Positions 8,616-21,853 of a DNA stretch of 64,000 nt are shown here, one piece after another. Position numbers and translations under genes: made by a program. Under the pieces are notes generated by a model. It had not been told where the DNA came from, did no database searches, and was given only the letters and a program-made list of their open reading frames with translations. Position 1 is the stretch's first letter. Each line of letters starts with the position of its first letter. Source of the DNA: Podospora bellae-mahoneyi (lineage: Eukaryota > Ascomycota > Sordariomycetes > Sordariales > Podosporaceae); contig NC_085883.1 of the NCBI RefSeq assembly GCF_035222275.1, positions 1,054,001-1,118,000 on the forward strand, written 5' to 3'.

Positions 8616-11600
8616 ATGTTTGCACCCACTCTCCAAGAAGGCGGGCCCGCGAAGGGAACCCGCAGCAGTCGCCGTCGTCAGCGACCTTTGAGCGGCGAGA
8701 ATTCAGCACAACAACCCAAAGCGAAACGGCAAAGACTGCCATTGTCGGAAACGACTTTTGCGAATCCTGATGCCGCTGCCACTGCCGCGCCCGAGAACTT
8801 TGAGGTGAAGTCGGACCAGCTCGACCTTCTTGGCACGAAGAGCGACGGGATTGAGAATGTCGGCGTGCCGCGGCGGGAGCTCAGTGTCCGTTTCAAGAAG
8901 CCAAAGGCCGGCGAGAGACCAAACAAGGGCGATGGGAGTGTTGTTCTGGTATGTCTCCCATGCGCCGTAGATGATCTCGATGTATGCTGACTAGTTACTC
9001 TTTACAGACACAGAACAATGCGTACACAGTGAGCAAGCTGCCAGCGTTGCCGGATAGGCTCCGCGCCGACGCGCAGAGTAAGACTTACCTGCCTGTACCC
9101 TTAGGCGAGGGAACTCCGCGTGGACTTGTGATGCTAACTCCTCTAACAGACCGACAGCAGGGTGCCATCTTTTCTTCAAGCGGCTATGCCCTGACCCTCA
9201 CCCATACGCACGCCTTCGTATGGCCATATGCATCGACCGTCTCGTCTCCCGAAACATTCGTTTTCACACTCCCCTATCCCTCGAAGCACGTCAACGACCC
9301 TCTACCTCTCGGCTCCCTAGTACCACCATCCGCCGCCTCTGATGAACCGGGTCTGGTGGTTGTCATGCCTGTCAGCGGCAAAATCGCCTACTGGGAATCT
9401 ATTGCGAGCGCCGCTACTCTCGACTTCATCCGCCAGCAACGGAACGGGGTCGAGGACACCATCCCGGGTATGTTCTCCGGAGAGCATGTCCTTCAGATTG
9501 TAAACGCGGAAACTTCTGCCTTCATCCTTGTTCTGAGCAGTGGTCGCCTTGCCTACATGAGCGTCAGGGATACCCACGGCCGACCTGGAATCTCCGTCCA
9601 ATTCCTCCGCGACGGCTTGTCCAACAATTTGGGGGGCTTCCTTGGCAACATCCGCAACGCCTTTTCTGGCTCCTCATCTCGGACCGACATTGCAGCCGCA
9701 CGGGCAACACATGGGTCGAACGTCGGAGAGCGCATCATTGCCGCCGCTTCCACCAAAGGGAGATTATGCTTTTGGAAGATCCATCGTGGCGGTCAGCACG
9801 AGTTGCTTATCGACTTTCCTCTGCGAGATGCCTTGAGCGAAGCAGTCCGCGCAACCGACAAGAAAGCTCAGGAGTTCACACCGGATTCTTTTGAGGTATT
9901 GGACTTTACCTTTGTACCACGAGGCGTTGGAGACAACTACATTAGTGCCAGTCGACTCAACAAGTATGACCTTGAACAAGGGATCGACACGGTACAGCAT
10001 GGATTGTTGCTAGTATCACACTCGGACAGGCGCCAGTCTCGATATGCCATTGTGGAGGTGACGATCGAGGAGGGTGATTATCGACTTGGTATTGTTCGCC
10101 CGATAAATTCATACACCACCCCCGTCAGACCTGTTGCTGCCGAGAAACCCCGACTCCACCTACCACGTCCAGCACTTGTTGCTTTCGTCGTATTTGACCG
10201 GGCCGTAGTTGTTGCCTCCATGGGTTTGCTCCCCGAGTCTCCTGACGTGCAGCTGCTGGACGACGCTCATGTCTTACCGCCAACGTTTGAGGACGTGATT
10301 GACTTTCGAGATGAGCATTCATTACAGGTGGTTGGCTCCGGCAGCGAAGAGCCCAGCAGCAATGATCCGGGTCAAGATGGGCAGCGTATCCACCGATTCA
10401 GAACCAAAAATCCGGCCGTCGTGCTCTTGTTGCAGGGTGTTGGGACTGTCAGGGTTGCCGTGACGGATGTGGACCGATTCACTACTAACCAGCCGCCACA
10501 AATCACAGCAAAGAGCAAGCTCGAGCAGGCCGTCTTCTTTGGGGTCAAGGGGGACAACCCGCTCGTCTTTCGGGGCAAGAGGCAGCTTCCTTTCTCCGCG
10601 CAGGATATTGGAACAGCCGCTATCCTGCTCAGCAGCGAGATCCTGGGCTCCAAGACACCTTTCATTTCCAACATCTCAGCCTCCCTCGAAAACAACCTTC
10701 GGCTACGGATCAGCTATCTGGATGGCCTAATCTCCTACCTTGGCGAGCTCGCGATTGAGCTGGATGCCCAAACCCGCTGGAAGTTGCTCTACAACGCCGA
10801 AAAACTGGCGGTTGCAACATACGTGTGGCAGAAGCATGAGGACTTCCTCGCACAGCGACCACAAGGAGAGAGAACAGTGGTCACGGAAATCGTTGCCTGG
10901 ATTCATGAAAGCCAAAAAACGGACCTCAACATGGCGGTCGGAGAGGTTGATCCTGTCCGGCATTGGTTTATTCATGACGTCTGGAGATTCGACATCTTCC
11001 TTGCTTGGACTTATCAGGTCATCAAGTACATCTACACAAAGGGAGTTGTCAACTCTGATGATGAAATCACCCGACTGGCATGGGAAGCCGCTACTGTCGA
11101 GAACGGAGCGCTTGCCGAGGCCCGGAAGTTCCGTCTCTCCAGGGCTAATGACTATGGAGTGAGCGGCACTGAGGTCCCGGGCGGCACCCGATTCCCAGAG
11201 CCCTGGTCTGCTACTCATCTCATTATTCACAACCACAAGCGACTTGTTGAGTTCTGTTTCAAGTGGCTCGACTCTCATCAACCAGCACAAGAGAGCAACC
11301 CCGCCAACAAAATGCTCCTCGAGTCAACCCGAGGTCTGCTGCCACCTTTGATCAGCCAATACCTGCAATCCTTGATCGACCAGGCCTCGTGGGCTACGGA
11401 AAGTGAAGTCTCGGAAATTCAGGAACGCGGAAAACTCTATCTGAAGGCGTACGCGGAGGAGGTTTATGACAAGGTAACCCGTCTGAAGGACTTTGAACTC
11501 TGGGAGGAGGCTATCCAGCTTGCCAAAGAGTACAAGGGCTTTGACGCCCTTGCCGAAGTCGTTGTGCAGCAGATTCTGTTGGTGGAGCAGAAGGCCGCCA

Positions 11601-12958
11601 GCGCCGTCCCCCAAAACGCCGAGAACATGCAGTTCCAGGTTGAAGAGAAGAAGAAGCGTATGGGCAGGCTATTTGACGACTATGGAGCGAACTTTGCCTT
11701 CCGTGCTTATGAGGTCCTGCTCGAGAACAGTGGAGTCCAGGCCGTTCTCGACTTTCCATACGACAGACATGGCTTTGCTACGCTATTCCTCCGGGCCAAG
11801 CCTGAGCTGGCCAAGATTTCATGGATCAACGATGTCCAACGAGAACACGATATTGACCATGCTGCCGAAACTCTTCTCAATCTGGGTCTGAGCCGCAAGC
11901 AGCAGATCTGGAATAAGAAGATTGAGCTCAGCCTGGGCAAGCTGGCCTTTATGGCTGAGGAAGCTGAACAGTCCACGAATGGAGGCCACGCCAGCAGCGC
12001 ATCCACTGATCTTCTGGCCAAGACCAGCATCAACCTGGAAAAGATTGAACAAGAGCTGGAGATTATCAAGATCCAGGACACTCTCTACAAGACCATCCTG
12101 CCCATCATCAAGGAGGGGGTTGACGAGTCGGCGGAGCTGGAGCTTCTTCTCAAGGAGCAAGCCGTGCTGATTCCCAAGAGACAAAAGGCGCTCCACCGGA
12201 TTTTTGAGGACGGCATGTCTCGCTTGCTCAAGCACGAGGCGTTGCATCCCGCCACCTTGATCGACCTGCTCACGCTGGCCGACCTGGGCGAGCAGTACGA
12301 GCACGTGATCCCGGACCCGTTTTGTCTGGCCCTCAAGGTTGCTAAGTACGGCCTCAAGGGCGAGGAACGTGCTAAGGCGGTGCGGCTGATCTGGCGTCGC
12401 TGTTTTGTTCGCGACAATTGGAAGGCTGTCAACCAGACTAAGAACAAGGGTGACGAGGCGCAGCTGACGTTGTTGGGCAACACGGCTACCTACCATGCCC
12501 TCTTTGCTGTTTACGAGCAGAGTAAGTTGTTCATTTGTCAGGGACTGGATCACATGCTAACTGCCCACCACGCAACAACAGGACTCTCAGACGACAAGTT
12601 CAGCCCGTTTGTCAAGCCTTCGGAGTGTTTGGGGGTGTACACGGAGGAGGTGGACCGACGGTTTGGGAACCTGGACGAGCAGGCGCAGCAGAAGATATTG
12701 GAGAATATGAAGTGGGAGGATGATGAGCTGAGGGGGTATGTTGAGAAGGCGAGGGCGGATGCGTGGTTTCTCACGACGAGCGAGTATGCTGAGAAGACGG
12801 TGACGGCGGCGTTTAGCGAGCTGACGGCGGCTGGGAGGTCGAGTGTTAATGGGGATGGTGGGAGCGAGGAGGCGGCGATTCTGAAGAAGTTTGCGGAGAA
12901 GGCAGCGGCGGGTAAGGATGGGGGAAAGAATGGGGGTGGGGGCTTGTTCGCGGTTTGA
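8616..12958 (+). CDS. NUP133: nucleoporin Nup133
   Basis: This is a scaffold nucleoporin of the Y (Nup84/Nup107-160) complex, which coats the nuclear pore membrane. Four exons are inferred: 8616-8948, 9008-9077, 9150-12521 and 12582-12958, giving 1383 aa. The introns are 59, 72 and 60 nt, each with GTATGT or GTAAG donors and CTGAC or CTAAC branch sites. The 72- and 60-nt introns are multiples of three and remain open, so a naive frame reads straight through them. The N-terminal ~110 residues are basic and Ser/Pro-rich. An N-terminal beta-propeller follows (GAIFSSSGYALTLTH onward), then a long alpha-helical stack with the conserved FDDYGANFAFRAYEVLL region and a C-terminal WEDDELRGYVEKARADAW helix. 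The extreme C-terminus is Gly/Lys-rich. The start at 8616 is the first ATG in frame after the A-run. Confidence 0.93.
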
Positions 12959-13133
12959 GGGGTAGGAGAGGAGAGGATTGTTTGTGGGTTTTTTGTCATG
13001 ATGATTTTTTTGCTGTTATTGCTGAAGGGAAGGGAGTGAGCGAGAAAGTACCTAGGGAACGAAAATGAATTTGGGCGTCGGGGGGGGCGGGTTTGGACTG
13101 TTTTTTCATGTTGATGTTATTAATGGGATGGGG

Positions 13134-13154
13134 ACACACACACACACACACACA
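13134..13154. repeat. (AC)n microsatellite
   Basis: A pure CA/AC dinucleotide run of about ten units lies in the 3' flank of NUP133, followed by a short interrupted CA tract. Confidence 0.9.
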
Positions 13155-15535
13155 ACACACACCAGATGAATGTGACTTCTTTTTTTCTCTCTTCTGTTTG
13201 TTTTGTTCTCGTAAATATCATGATGTTGGATTTGGAAGGGATGGTGGTGGTGGTGATGGGTGAGTGGGTGGTTTAAGGCGATGTGTTTTGGGCGGGGGCG
13301 AAGGATGGGAAATACAACAACATTGTTGAGACATAGGCAATGACCAAACTGAAAGTGTAGAAGTAATTCGTCATATAGGCTTGCTACTTTTGCTGCTTGG
13401 GAGTTTTGACATTTTTTCTCTCTCGTTCTGATGGAGTGGGGTGAAAAAGGGGGTGAGAAGCAGTGTATGGAGGTAGTTGAGCATGAGAATTTCTTGAGTG
13501 ACATACAAGCTACCTAGGTGGCTTGAAAAAAGATGTGTGAATGAAGTGAATGATGTGTTTTGAACCGAGGTCTGCTGGGAGATGGGAAAGGAATACTTAA
13601 TGGGATGGGGGGAGGGTTGCACAACATGGATTGTGAACTTCTTAAAGGAGCAAGGATTGCTGTGAAGGGCTGAGAGTTTGAGGGGGGACTGTGTTCCGGT
13701 GGCGTTTCGGTGGTGGTCAGAGGAGGTGAGTTTCTTTCAGGTTTTTATTATCTCGAGTCGAGTCCAACACCAGCGGGAAGGGGGCAAACAGGTGCTGGTT
13801 ATTAGTTGGAGGATGTGAGACAGCCACCCAGGTAGGCAAGCGAGCTGAAGATGCATGTCACCGGAAGGTGCACCCGTTGACAACCCTCGAGGATGTGTGT
13901 GTGGTCTTTGTCGCGAGAATCAGCGTTGATCAGAGCACATGGGTACCCTGGAAGAAATATGATAAAGATCACGAGACCATGAAGTTGTGTTCGAGGATAT
14001 AGATGTATAGGATATCATTGGCCACAGTCTGATGATGCTCCCAAAGTTTGACATTTCGTCAAACACATCTGATTCGCCGAATGCAAGCCTCCGGTTTCTA
14101 TTTCCGAGTAGAATAATAATTTCCCATCCTTTTCCTCACCAGCAAGAGACGCGACAACCGCCGCCGCCCAGGCGAGAAAGTTTTGAATGAAATGGTTGGA
14201 GTATCCTTAAATTTACAACGGAAAAAATCACTTTCGGTTGTGGTCGTCGTCGGAAATAAATTCAACACTGGCGAGATTTTGGCGTATTGGCACCAACGGA
14301 CATGCCGTCGTCCCTGCATTTTTTTTATTTTACTTTACTGCCGGGGACCGAGAGCGAATCAAGCGCTTAGAAAGATGGAATCTAGAACTTTTCGGGCGGT
14401 TATATCAAGGAATGCTACGTTGTTAACCGCGCTGGAGAAGGAAGATGGAAAATGTTTGTCTTTTTGTTACCGTACCCCAGGATGAGGAATTATGGGTGGT
14501 GGGACGATGCCCAGAGATGCTTGGTGAGTTGGCCTTGCAGGCTGCTGTTGCAGCTGAATGCTGTGGGGGGTTTCCAGGTTGGAGAGAAAAGGCAGGTCTC
14601 CGAGACAGGATGTCCAAATAAGGAAGGATGGTATGGATGGGATAGAGTGTTGTGCTGCAGCAGAATCATGATGGTAATGCTTTCGTGGTGGGTTCATCAA
14701 TGTTCCTTAGCCTCGTCCATCGGGCTCGTGTTGCATTTGTGAGCTACACTATTCCTACCTAGAGCCGCCAAGACTTCAACGTTTTTGGCTCAAGGGGGCA
14801 GTGAGAAAAGAAAGAAAACCCTGGTGGTGATGGAGCTTGTGATCATCAACTTGTAACAAAAGCTTGGGTTCCCTTCGGCTTGACCCGGTGGCCGCACCTT
14901 GAGGCTAGGCTGGTGGGCTGCTTGACAGGCGTGTTCATCAGAAGGAAATCAATCAATCAATCAATCATCTCGACATTGGATCTTCAAGGAAGGAAGTGGT
15001 GTCTGATCTGACGTCGTTTGGATGATAGCCTCTGGCAATGATGAGATGAAAAGCGGGACGGAAAACAAACCCAGCCTCGCAGAAAAAAAATATGCTCCCC
15101 AGACTTTTGTTTGAACAGGGGTTACCCTTCAAGCAGCACCAGGGCTGTCCACCGTCACCGCCTCCTCCTCCGTCCCGCAACTGCATCTCGCCTACCCGTT
15201 TTACCCTACCGCGTGTTCTGCCGTACCGCACCACCGTCACCGAGACCCGGAGCGAGGACCGAAAGCCTTGTGCCTTTGTGGCAGATGAGAAGCGTATGAC
15301 GGATGGATGGACCAAGATGGGGAACGGTTTGTCCTACCTTCCTCTTTGCTTGTTTGCATACTGTAGCCAGGAGCAGTAGTGTCATGCGCCTCAGCCCATT
15401 GGCCCCCTTTTTTTATGATGCCGCCGCTGGACGAGATGCCGTTCCGGGAAAGCTTCTAGCGGTGGAGATTTGGGGGTTGGGAAATGGATCTCAAAGAGGG
15501 TCGTTGGCCTCGGCCATGGATTCTTGATCTCTCTC

Positions 15536-15566
15536 CTCTCCTTTCCTTTCCTTTCCTTTCCTTTCG
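15536..15566. repeat. (CTTTC)n pentanucleotide repeat
   Basis: About five to six consecutive cctttc-type units lie in the gene-free region upstream of casein kinase I. Confidence 0.85.
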
Positions 15567-16299
15567 GCATCAACTGCTGGCCCAAGTCTCTTTTATATGA
15601 CGACGGCGCCTGGATTTCAATGCATTGGCCAGTGACAAGATTGCAAAGTTGTATCTCTGCTCCACCGTAAATGGAGGCTTGATCGGGAGCGAGTTTTCTT
15701 TTCGGGCGTGAACCGTGGGTGGGCACATGGGAAAAAAGCACGGGGCACATCAACCTGGAAATCCTGGTCTGAATGGAAGCGACGGGCAGCTAGTTTCGAG
15801 TTTGGGTTGGAAGAGCAGCAGCCTCATGTCCTTGATCAGTATCAAAAGCATGGCGATATCAAGGTAACAAAGTTCGACAGGCAAAGCTCTGCAGCCGTTT
15901 GGCACAAGCATCCATTGGATGACAGTTCAAGTCAAGTTGAAAGCCCAGAGGTCGTGACTGGACACGAAGAAGACTGGGTCGCTTTGCCTCTGTGGGATTT
16001 TGACCGTGCACGGCTAGCCCCCTGTCGCGGCCCTCGACTCCGCTGGCCTGCTGCTGCGCTGCCCTGGCACTGGCCGTCCCCTTCTGTTTCGTTCGTCCTC
16101 CTTTAGCTCTCCCTTTGCATTTGCCTTTTCCTCCTTCTCTCATTCCACCTCTCCGCCACACCGCACGACCATCGCCCATCCATCACAAACCTGTGTGCCT
16201 GAGCAAGGGCCGCAGACGACAAGTCGTGTTGGGGCCGATTCGGATAATCGCGACACCCAAGTCAATTCGCTTTGTCTGGTGTTTTGGTGCCTGGAAGAC

Positions 16300-16301
<2 letters not shown>

Positions 16302-16353
<52 letters not shown>

Positions 16354-16380
16354 GAGAGAGAGAGAGAAAGAGAGAGAGAC
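16302..16380. repeat. (GA)n purine tract
   Basis: About 80 bp of almost uninterrupted GA dinucleotides, with a few substitutions after 16342, lie some 580-660 bp upstream of the casein kinase I ATG. Such polypurine tracts are often nucleosome-poor promoter elements; that role here is inference. Translations of it on either strand (poly Glu/Arg or Ser/Leu) are artefacts. Confidence 0.9.
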
Positions 16381-16961
16381 GGGAGGGAGAGACCCGTCCA
16401 CTCGGTCAAGAAACGGAATCGTCAATTCAATCCGCCCGTCCTCGCGCCCACCGCCACGTCCACTATCCAGCCACCCAGCTCGAACACGAACCGCGACCGC
16501 TATCCCGACGATCACCGACCGACAGGACAAGACAGAAACCTTACGCCCGCAATTGCTTCGCCTCGCCCGACAGCTGAGAGAGAGCTCCGCCCGCCCACCG
16601 CCTGGCCCAAGGGTTCTTTCCGCTCACTCCATCCACCTTGACGTCTTGTCCAGAGAACATCGGGTGAGTCTCTCCATACGCCACCCCAATTGTTTATCAT
16701 TCGCACCGCAAGTGCACATTTGTTTCCGCTTCGGTGTATTGGTCCAGCCAGTCTTGCCCACTGCCACACACCGGGCCGCCAACTAGGCTGCCCTGTTCAT
16801 GATCTGGACCGGCAACGCACACGACGCCAAATCATTTGGCCGATGGACCACAAGCAACTCGCGACTGACATCTAAGTCTGCTATAGATTTACTCCGAGAC
16901 TGTGCTATACATACAATCACTGTCGCGTTGCTCCTGATCGCTGACGATCAATTCGCCCGAA

Positions 16962-18420
16962 ATGGCGTCGTCATCCTCCAACGTTGTTGGTGTACACTAT
17001 AGAGTGGGAAAGAAAATCGGAGAGGGTTCGTTCGGTGTAATTTTCGAGGGCACAAACCTCCTGAACAACCAACAGGTTGCCATCAAGTTTGTACGTGAAT
17101 CCGACATCTCGTCAAGGGTAGAAGCAAATGCTGACGCGACGTGATTGCAGGAACCAAGAAAGAGCGATGCCCCCCAACTGAGAGATGAGTACAGGACATA
17201 CAAGATCCTCGTCGGGTGCCGTAAGTAGACATGTGCCCACCCATGATGGGCGGGAATGACCTCAGGCTAACCTTGTCGCAGCTGGCATCCCAAATGTGTA
17301 CTACTTCGGCCAAGAAGGTCTGCACAACATCCTGGTGATCGATCTTCTCGGTCCATCCCTCGAGGATCTTTTCGACCACTGCAACCGGAGATTCTCCCTC
17401 AAGACGGTTGTCATGGTCGCCAAGCAGATGCTGTCCCGCGTCCAAACCATTCACGAGAAGAACCTGATCTACCGTGATATCAAGCCCGATAACTTCCTCA
17501 TCGGCAGGCCAAACTCCAAGACTTCCAATGTCATCCACGTGGTCGATTTCGGTATGGCCAAGCAATACCGTGACCCCAAGACGAAGCAACACATTCCCTA
17601 CCGCGAACGCAAGTCGCTTTCTGGCACTGCTCGTTACATGAGTATCAATACCCATCTTGGTCGCGAGCAGTCGAGAAGAGACGATCTCGAGGCCCTTGGC
17701 CACGTATTCATGTACTTTTTGCGCGGTGGTCTTCCCTGGCAGGGTCTCAAGGCTGCTACTAATAAGCAGAAGTACGAGAAGATTGGTGAGAAGAAGCAGA
17801 CAACGCTCATCAAGGACCTGTGCGAGGGTTTCCCCGAGCAGCTGGTGACGTATCTGACATATGTGCGCAACCTCGGCTTCGAGGACACGCCCGACTATGA
17901 CTACCTCCGTGAGCTTTTCACCACGGCGCTCAAGGAGGCTGGCATTCCCGAAGATGGAGAGTATGACTGGATGAAGGTTGGCAAGCCCGACAGGAAGGGG
18001 GACTGGGACCGCCCGGGCGCTTTGCACAACCCAAACGCCCGCCCCGGGGCTTCGGCCATGGAGATCCACGGCAACTCGAGGGGGCCGACGACACACCACC
18101 AAAGCGACCCGCGAGCCCCTCAATTGAGCATGTCGCATTTAAACGCCGGGAAACCCCTACCGCCCCAGCCGAACCAGAGGCAGTCGAAGCAAGGACGGCC
18201 AAACGCGCCCGCCTTGGGAGCCCAAAGGCCCGCGGTCGGGGGTTACAACATGCCAGCAGCGACACCTACGGGATCAACCCAAGCCCAGTTCCAGACCAGC
18301 ACCCAGAACCTGCCGCAACGACCGATGGCACACTCGCCCGCCATACCTGCTCCCCAGAATAACGCTCAACCACAGCCAACAGGCTTCCAGAAGTTCATGA
18401 AGACTCTTTGCTGCGGTTAA
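16962..18420 (+). CDS. casein kinase I, palmitoylated Yck type
   Basis: This is a serine/threonine kinase of the CK1 family, 445 aa. The exons are 16962-17090, 17151-17220 and 17282-18420; the introns of 60 and 61 nt have GTACGT and GTAAGT donors. Visible motifs are the glycine loop GEGSFGV, catalytic Lys42 (VAIKF), YRDIKPDN with Asp132, DFG at 155-157 and the CK1 signature SINTHLG. After the kinase domain comes a ~130-residue Pro/Gln/Asn-rich tail ending FMKTLCCG. The terminal Cys pair (443-444) is the expected S-palmitoylation site that anchors Yck1/2-type kinases to the plasma membrane. Known roles of orthologues include nutrient sensing, endocytosis and polarity; in Neurospora a CK1 also phosphorylates the clock protein FRQ. 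The ATG at 16962 fits because [10 protein letters not shown] precedes the conserved domain directly. Confidence 0.95.
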
Positions 18421-18883
18421 TGGGTTTTGGTTGTTTTTTTTACGCGTTGATCTGGCGTCTTGCTGAGTAAGCTTTGCCTTTTCGTTTTGCCTCGAGTGTT
18501 GACAAGCAAGTCGGCTAACTTGTTGGATCAGCGTTGTAAGCGGCAGCCGGCGGCACGTTCTATATAGAGGCTTTTGAAGATAGGAGTCCTTTATGATTTG
18601 TCTGCGACATGCGTTGTTAGTTTTTTTGCATGGGACATTAGAAGGACGCCTTTCTTACACGGGGGCGCATTCCAGCACATTTGGCGCCTTTCCTGGACAT
18701 CATTACGATTACGATAATCCCGGTTTCTCCCTTTTTTTTCTGTCTTTGTCTTGTCTTTCTGGCCTTTGACCTGCTTGCAGCTCTCGCGGAGGATGTTGGC
18801 AGGGCTAATAACTACTTCTTGGGCTGGCCTGGCAGGGGAAAATATCAGTCTTGACTTGTTTGGCGCCTTGGGGAACGTTTTCA

Positions 18884-18934
18884 CTCTCACTCTCACACTC
18901 TCACTCTCACTCTCACTCTCACACATTACACACA
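18884..18934. repeat. (CTCTCA)n-type repeat
   Basis: Imperfect hexameric units of cactct lie in the 3' region of casein kinase I and are followed by CA-rich sequence. Confidence 0.8.
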
Positions 18935-19455
18935 CACCACCACACATACTCACAGATAAACTCACTCTAATAATCAGCATCCCTTTTGAGAACATACAGA
19001 AAAAGAACGGCATTGTAACAGGGCATGGTTTCATCACCTTTTTTTTTTTTTTTTTTTTTTGACTCGTGTGGTTTTTTTCTGGCTGGCTGGACAGGGTGGT
19101 GTTTTCCTTTTTTTTTTTTTGGTTTTCTTTTTTCCATCATCGTCTTGTTGTTTTTGCTCGTCCAGAAATAATGAAAGAATCTCTGTCTCCAAAAGAAAAA
19201 CACAAGCACGAAGAGAATGAGCCCCCTTGCTATGTTCAGCAGTCAGTCAGTCAGTATACACTCAAGTCATTGAAAAAAAAATTTGATTCCGAACCCAACC
19301 TGCCCTGTTTTTTGCCTGGTGTATGTTTTCTTTGTTTTATCTGTCTGCATAAGCGTGTGTGTGTGTGTGGGTGAGTGGGTATATCGTTTCTTTTCTATTT
19401 TTGTACAAGACTCTGAGCGTTGTAAAATGGGACAAACATTGTCGTTTTTGTTGTA

Positions 19456-19601
<146 letters not shown>

Positions 19602-20301
19602 AATGCCTTTTTGTTGTTCGGCTTTTTGGATATAGTTTAGTTGGTTGTGTGTTTTTCCTTGACAAGAGCTGTCTGTTTTCCTATGTTGGTGTATAGGCCT
19701 TTGGTGCGTGTGGTAATAATGCTGGTTGTGAGGAGGAAAGTCAAGGGGAGGAGGGAGTCAAGTCGAAGAGGGTAGAGGGCGGACGGTGTTGGGATAAGAG
19801 CGGAAGGTGCTGGAGAGGAGGGTTGATTTAGGCGGATTGTTGGAAAGATAACTTGAGGGTGTGAAGGGTTGGAATCACTGGGATAGATATAGTTGATATA
19901 AATCTGTGGTGTGTATAACGAAAGGATTTGGCAATATTTTTCTGGTCTCATCACCTCCCGTGAGCAAGCACATCATACAATATCCATCCAGGCATCACAT
20001 TGCATCTGAAGAACTCTGGGTTTCCACTGACACCAGCAATGTTTATAGGACCATTTTCCACCTCCAGCCTTGAAACACAATCCCTGGTCTTTATGATTTC
20101 ATAACTCCCACGACAGACATACATACATTATAGACAGAAAGACAGACCATTTTCCCATTGGAAAGTCTCATTTCTGAATTTCATTACCACAACCACCAAC
20201 CACGGCAACAACCAACAAACAAACATTTCTTATTTCGACATATATAAAACGCACACACCCCTCTCATCTCCTTCTTTTTGTCATGCCCCAAAGATGTTCT
20301 C

Positions 20302-21082
20302 TCACGTTAGCTTCTGCTTAATAAAAAAGCTCCTAAGATGGCTCAGCTGCCAAGCACAGGTACCAGCAAGGACCAACAATTGAATCAAGATCCAGCGGAC
20401 GACGCGAGCGTTGGTGGACTCGGATTGATCGCGGAATTCCGCTTCTCTCTCCTATTGTTCCCCTCATATCAGCACCACCCTATCTCCCTGAATGAGAGCA
20501 ACTTACACGTTGAAATACCTGCTCCCTCCTGATGTCATTCAGCCTCGCGTTCAGGTCCTTGACCCGGGTGGCCAGGTCGGCAATCTTGGACTTGTCGCTG
20601 CTGTCGATGGCCGAGGTCTCGCCGATGGCCATGTCGAGGGTGAGGCGGATGCCGCCGTTGGGCTGGGCCATGCTCAGCCAAGAGGAGCGGCCGCTGGAGG
20701 AGGAGGGGGTGAAGCAGATTTTGTGGTCGCCGGCTTCGGCGGCGGTGAAGGTGAATTTGCCCGAGGGGCCGCCGCGCTGGGAGACGACGCGGTGGTCATT
20801 GTCAAAGATTTCCTGGGGGCACAAAGTTAGGAAGGAACGAGGAAGGACGTGGGGAGGGGGGGGGAAAGGAGATTATACGTCAACGGAAATGTAAATCGAG
20901 ATGCCCTCGTGCTTGGCCCAGTGGTGGCGCTGGTCGTCCCATTCTTCGGCTACGTAGTGGCCTACTACGAGGGTGTCTTTGGGGAGCTCTTCGAAGAAGC
21001 AGCGGGGGGTTGTTACGTCGATGTAGAAGTAGAGGGCCTGGGCCATGGAGGCGAGGGAGAGGAGAGGGAGGATGGCCCTCAT
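20302..21082 (-). CDS. p24 family (EMP24/GP25L) cargo receptor
   Basis: This is a single-pass ER-Golgi p24 protein that recruits cargo into COPII/COPI vesicles, 219 aa. The exons on the minus strand are 21082-20879, 20812-20507 and 20451-20302. The introns are 66 and 55 nt; the second has a strong GTAAGT donor. A signal peptide spans about residues 1-16, followed by [17 protein letters not shown]. The GOLD domain holds the two conserved Cys residues (RCFFEE and KICF). A coiled coil follows ([13 protein letters not shown], then [11 protein letters not shown] across the last intron), then a TM helix ([16 protein letters not shown]) and a short cytosolic tail [11 protein letters not shown] with the di-Phe COP-binding motif. 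It belongs to the Erp/Emp24 group; the exact subfamily is not resolved. Confidence 0.93.
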
Positions 21083-21853
21083 TTTGGCGATTGTTTTTTT
21101 ACGTGTTGTCCGTGACCGATTGTGGTAGTTGATGGGGGAGATATTGGAGCCGTCGGTGTATCGTTTGAATTGGTCGTGGTATGGTCGTCGCTCGTCAACG
21201 GTTTATCGTCGTTTGCGACGGGTTTATTCACAAGTTCACCAGCAACAGCAGCAGCACAGCACAGGCGCGACCCCGGTCAAGCTTGGAAGCTGCCACGCTT
21301 CCACAGTAAAAAGTTGGGGCCACTCTCAGTGGAGCGGCCCAGCCAATCTCAGGGGTTGAGCTGAAGGGAGAGTCACGTGCCAGATCAGTAACCAGAAAGC
21401 TTGACCCTTGGGCACTGTGTGCGTTTTTGGGTGACAACTGTGAGAGCGCACTGTGCCCTCTGGAAAATTTGGGCGGTGTTGCTTGACAGAATTTCGCGTT
21501 CTCACAGTGAATGCCATCATGCAATCACGTCGCTCATTTTCCGACAAACTTTGCCATCAAACCGTTGATTTTTCGTTGCGCAGTCCATCAAAATTTCAAG
21601 AGCGACAATTCAGTTTGATTGCTTTTTAAATAGACTTCCGTTTGATAGATACCCCCACCCTGGGTTTTTTTCAGGTCGACTTTTTGCCAGATGCCCCATT
21701 GAAGTTTGGGACAAAACTGCGACCGACGAAACTCGCAGCTCTCTCACTACCTTATTAAGATATCCCCACAGTGCACGGGGTTGACCTGTCGACGCGACCA
21801 CCCCCACCACCACCACCACCACCGACCTACCCGGCACAACACCACCACAAACC
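21083..21853. promoter_or_regulatory. divergent p24/SWC4 promoter region
   Basis: About 770 bp lies between the divergent ATGs of the p24 gene and SWC4, so both promoters fall here. It contains a CAGCAG run near 21243 and CACC repeats just before the SWC4 ATG. No credible frame is seen. Confidence 0.5.

Larger units (their letters stand above)
12959..16961. other. 4-kb gene-free region upstream of casein kinase I
   Basis: It holds the 3' flank of NUP133 and a very long 5' flank of the kinase gene. No frame has a domain or coherent splicing. It contains an (AC)n run (13134-13154), a (tcaa)n run (about 14946-14967), a (CTTTC)n tract (about 15536-15566) and a large (GA)n tract (16302-16380). 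GT/AG pairs exist in the last 300 bp, so 5'-UTR introns of the kinase are possible but cannot be defined. Confidence 0.5.

Noticed and set aside
16140-16641. Ser/Leu- and Arg/Glu-rich frames upstream of casein kinase I
   Set aside because: They are produced by the (GA)n tract on each strand and overlap each other.
17083-18138. 351-codon minus frame
   Set aside because: Antisense of the casein kinase I coding sequence, and it also covers two introns of that gene.
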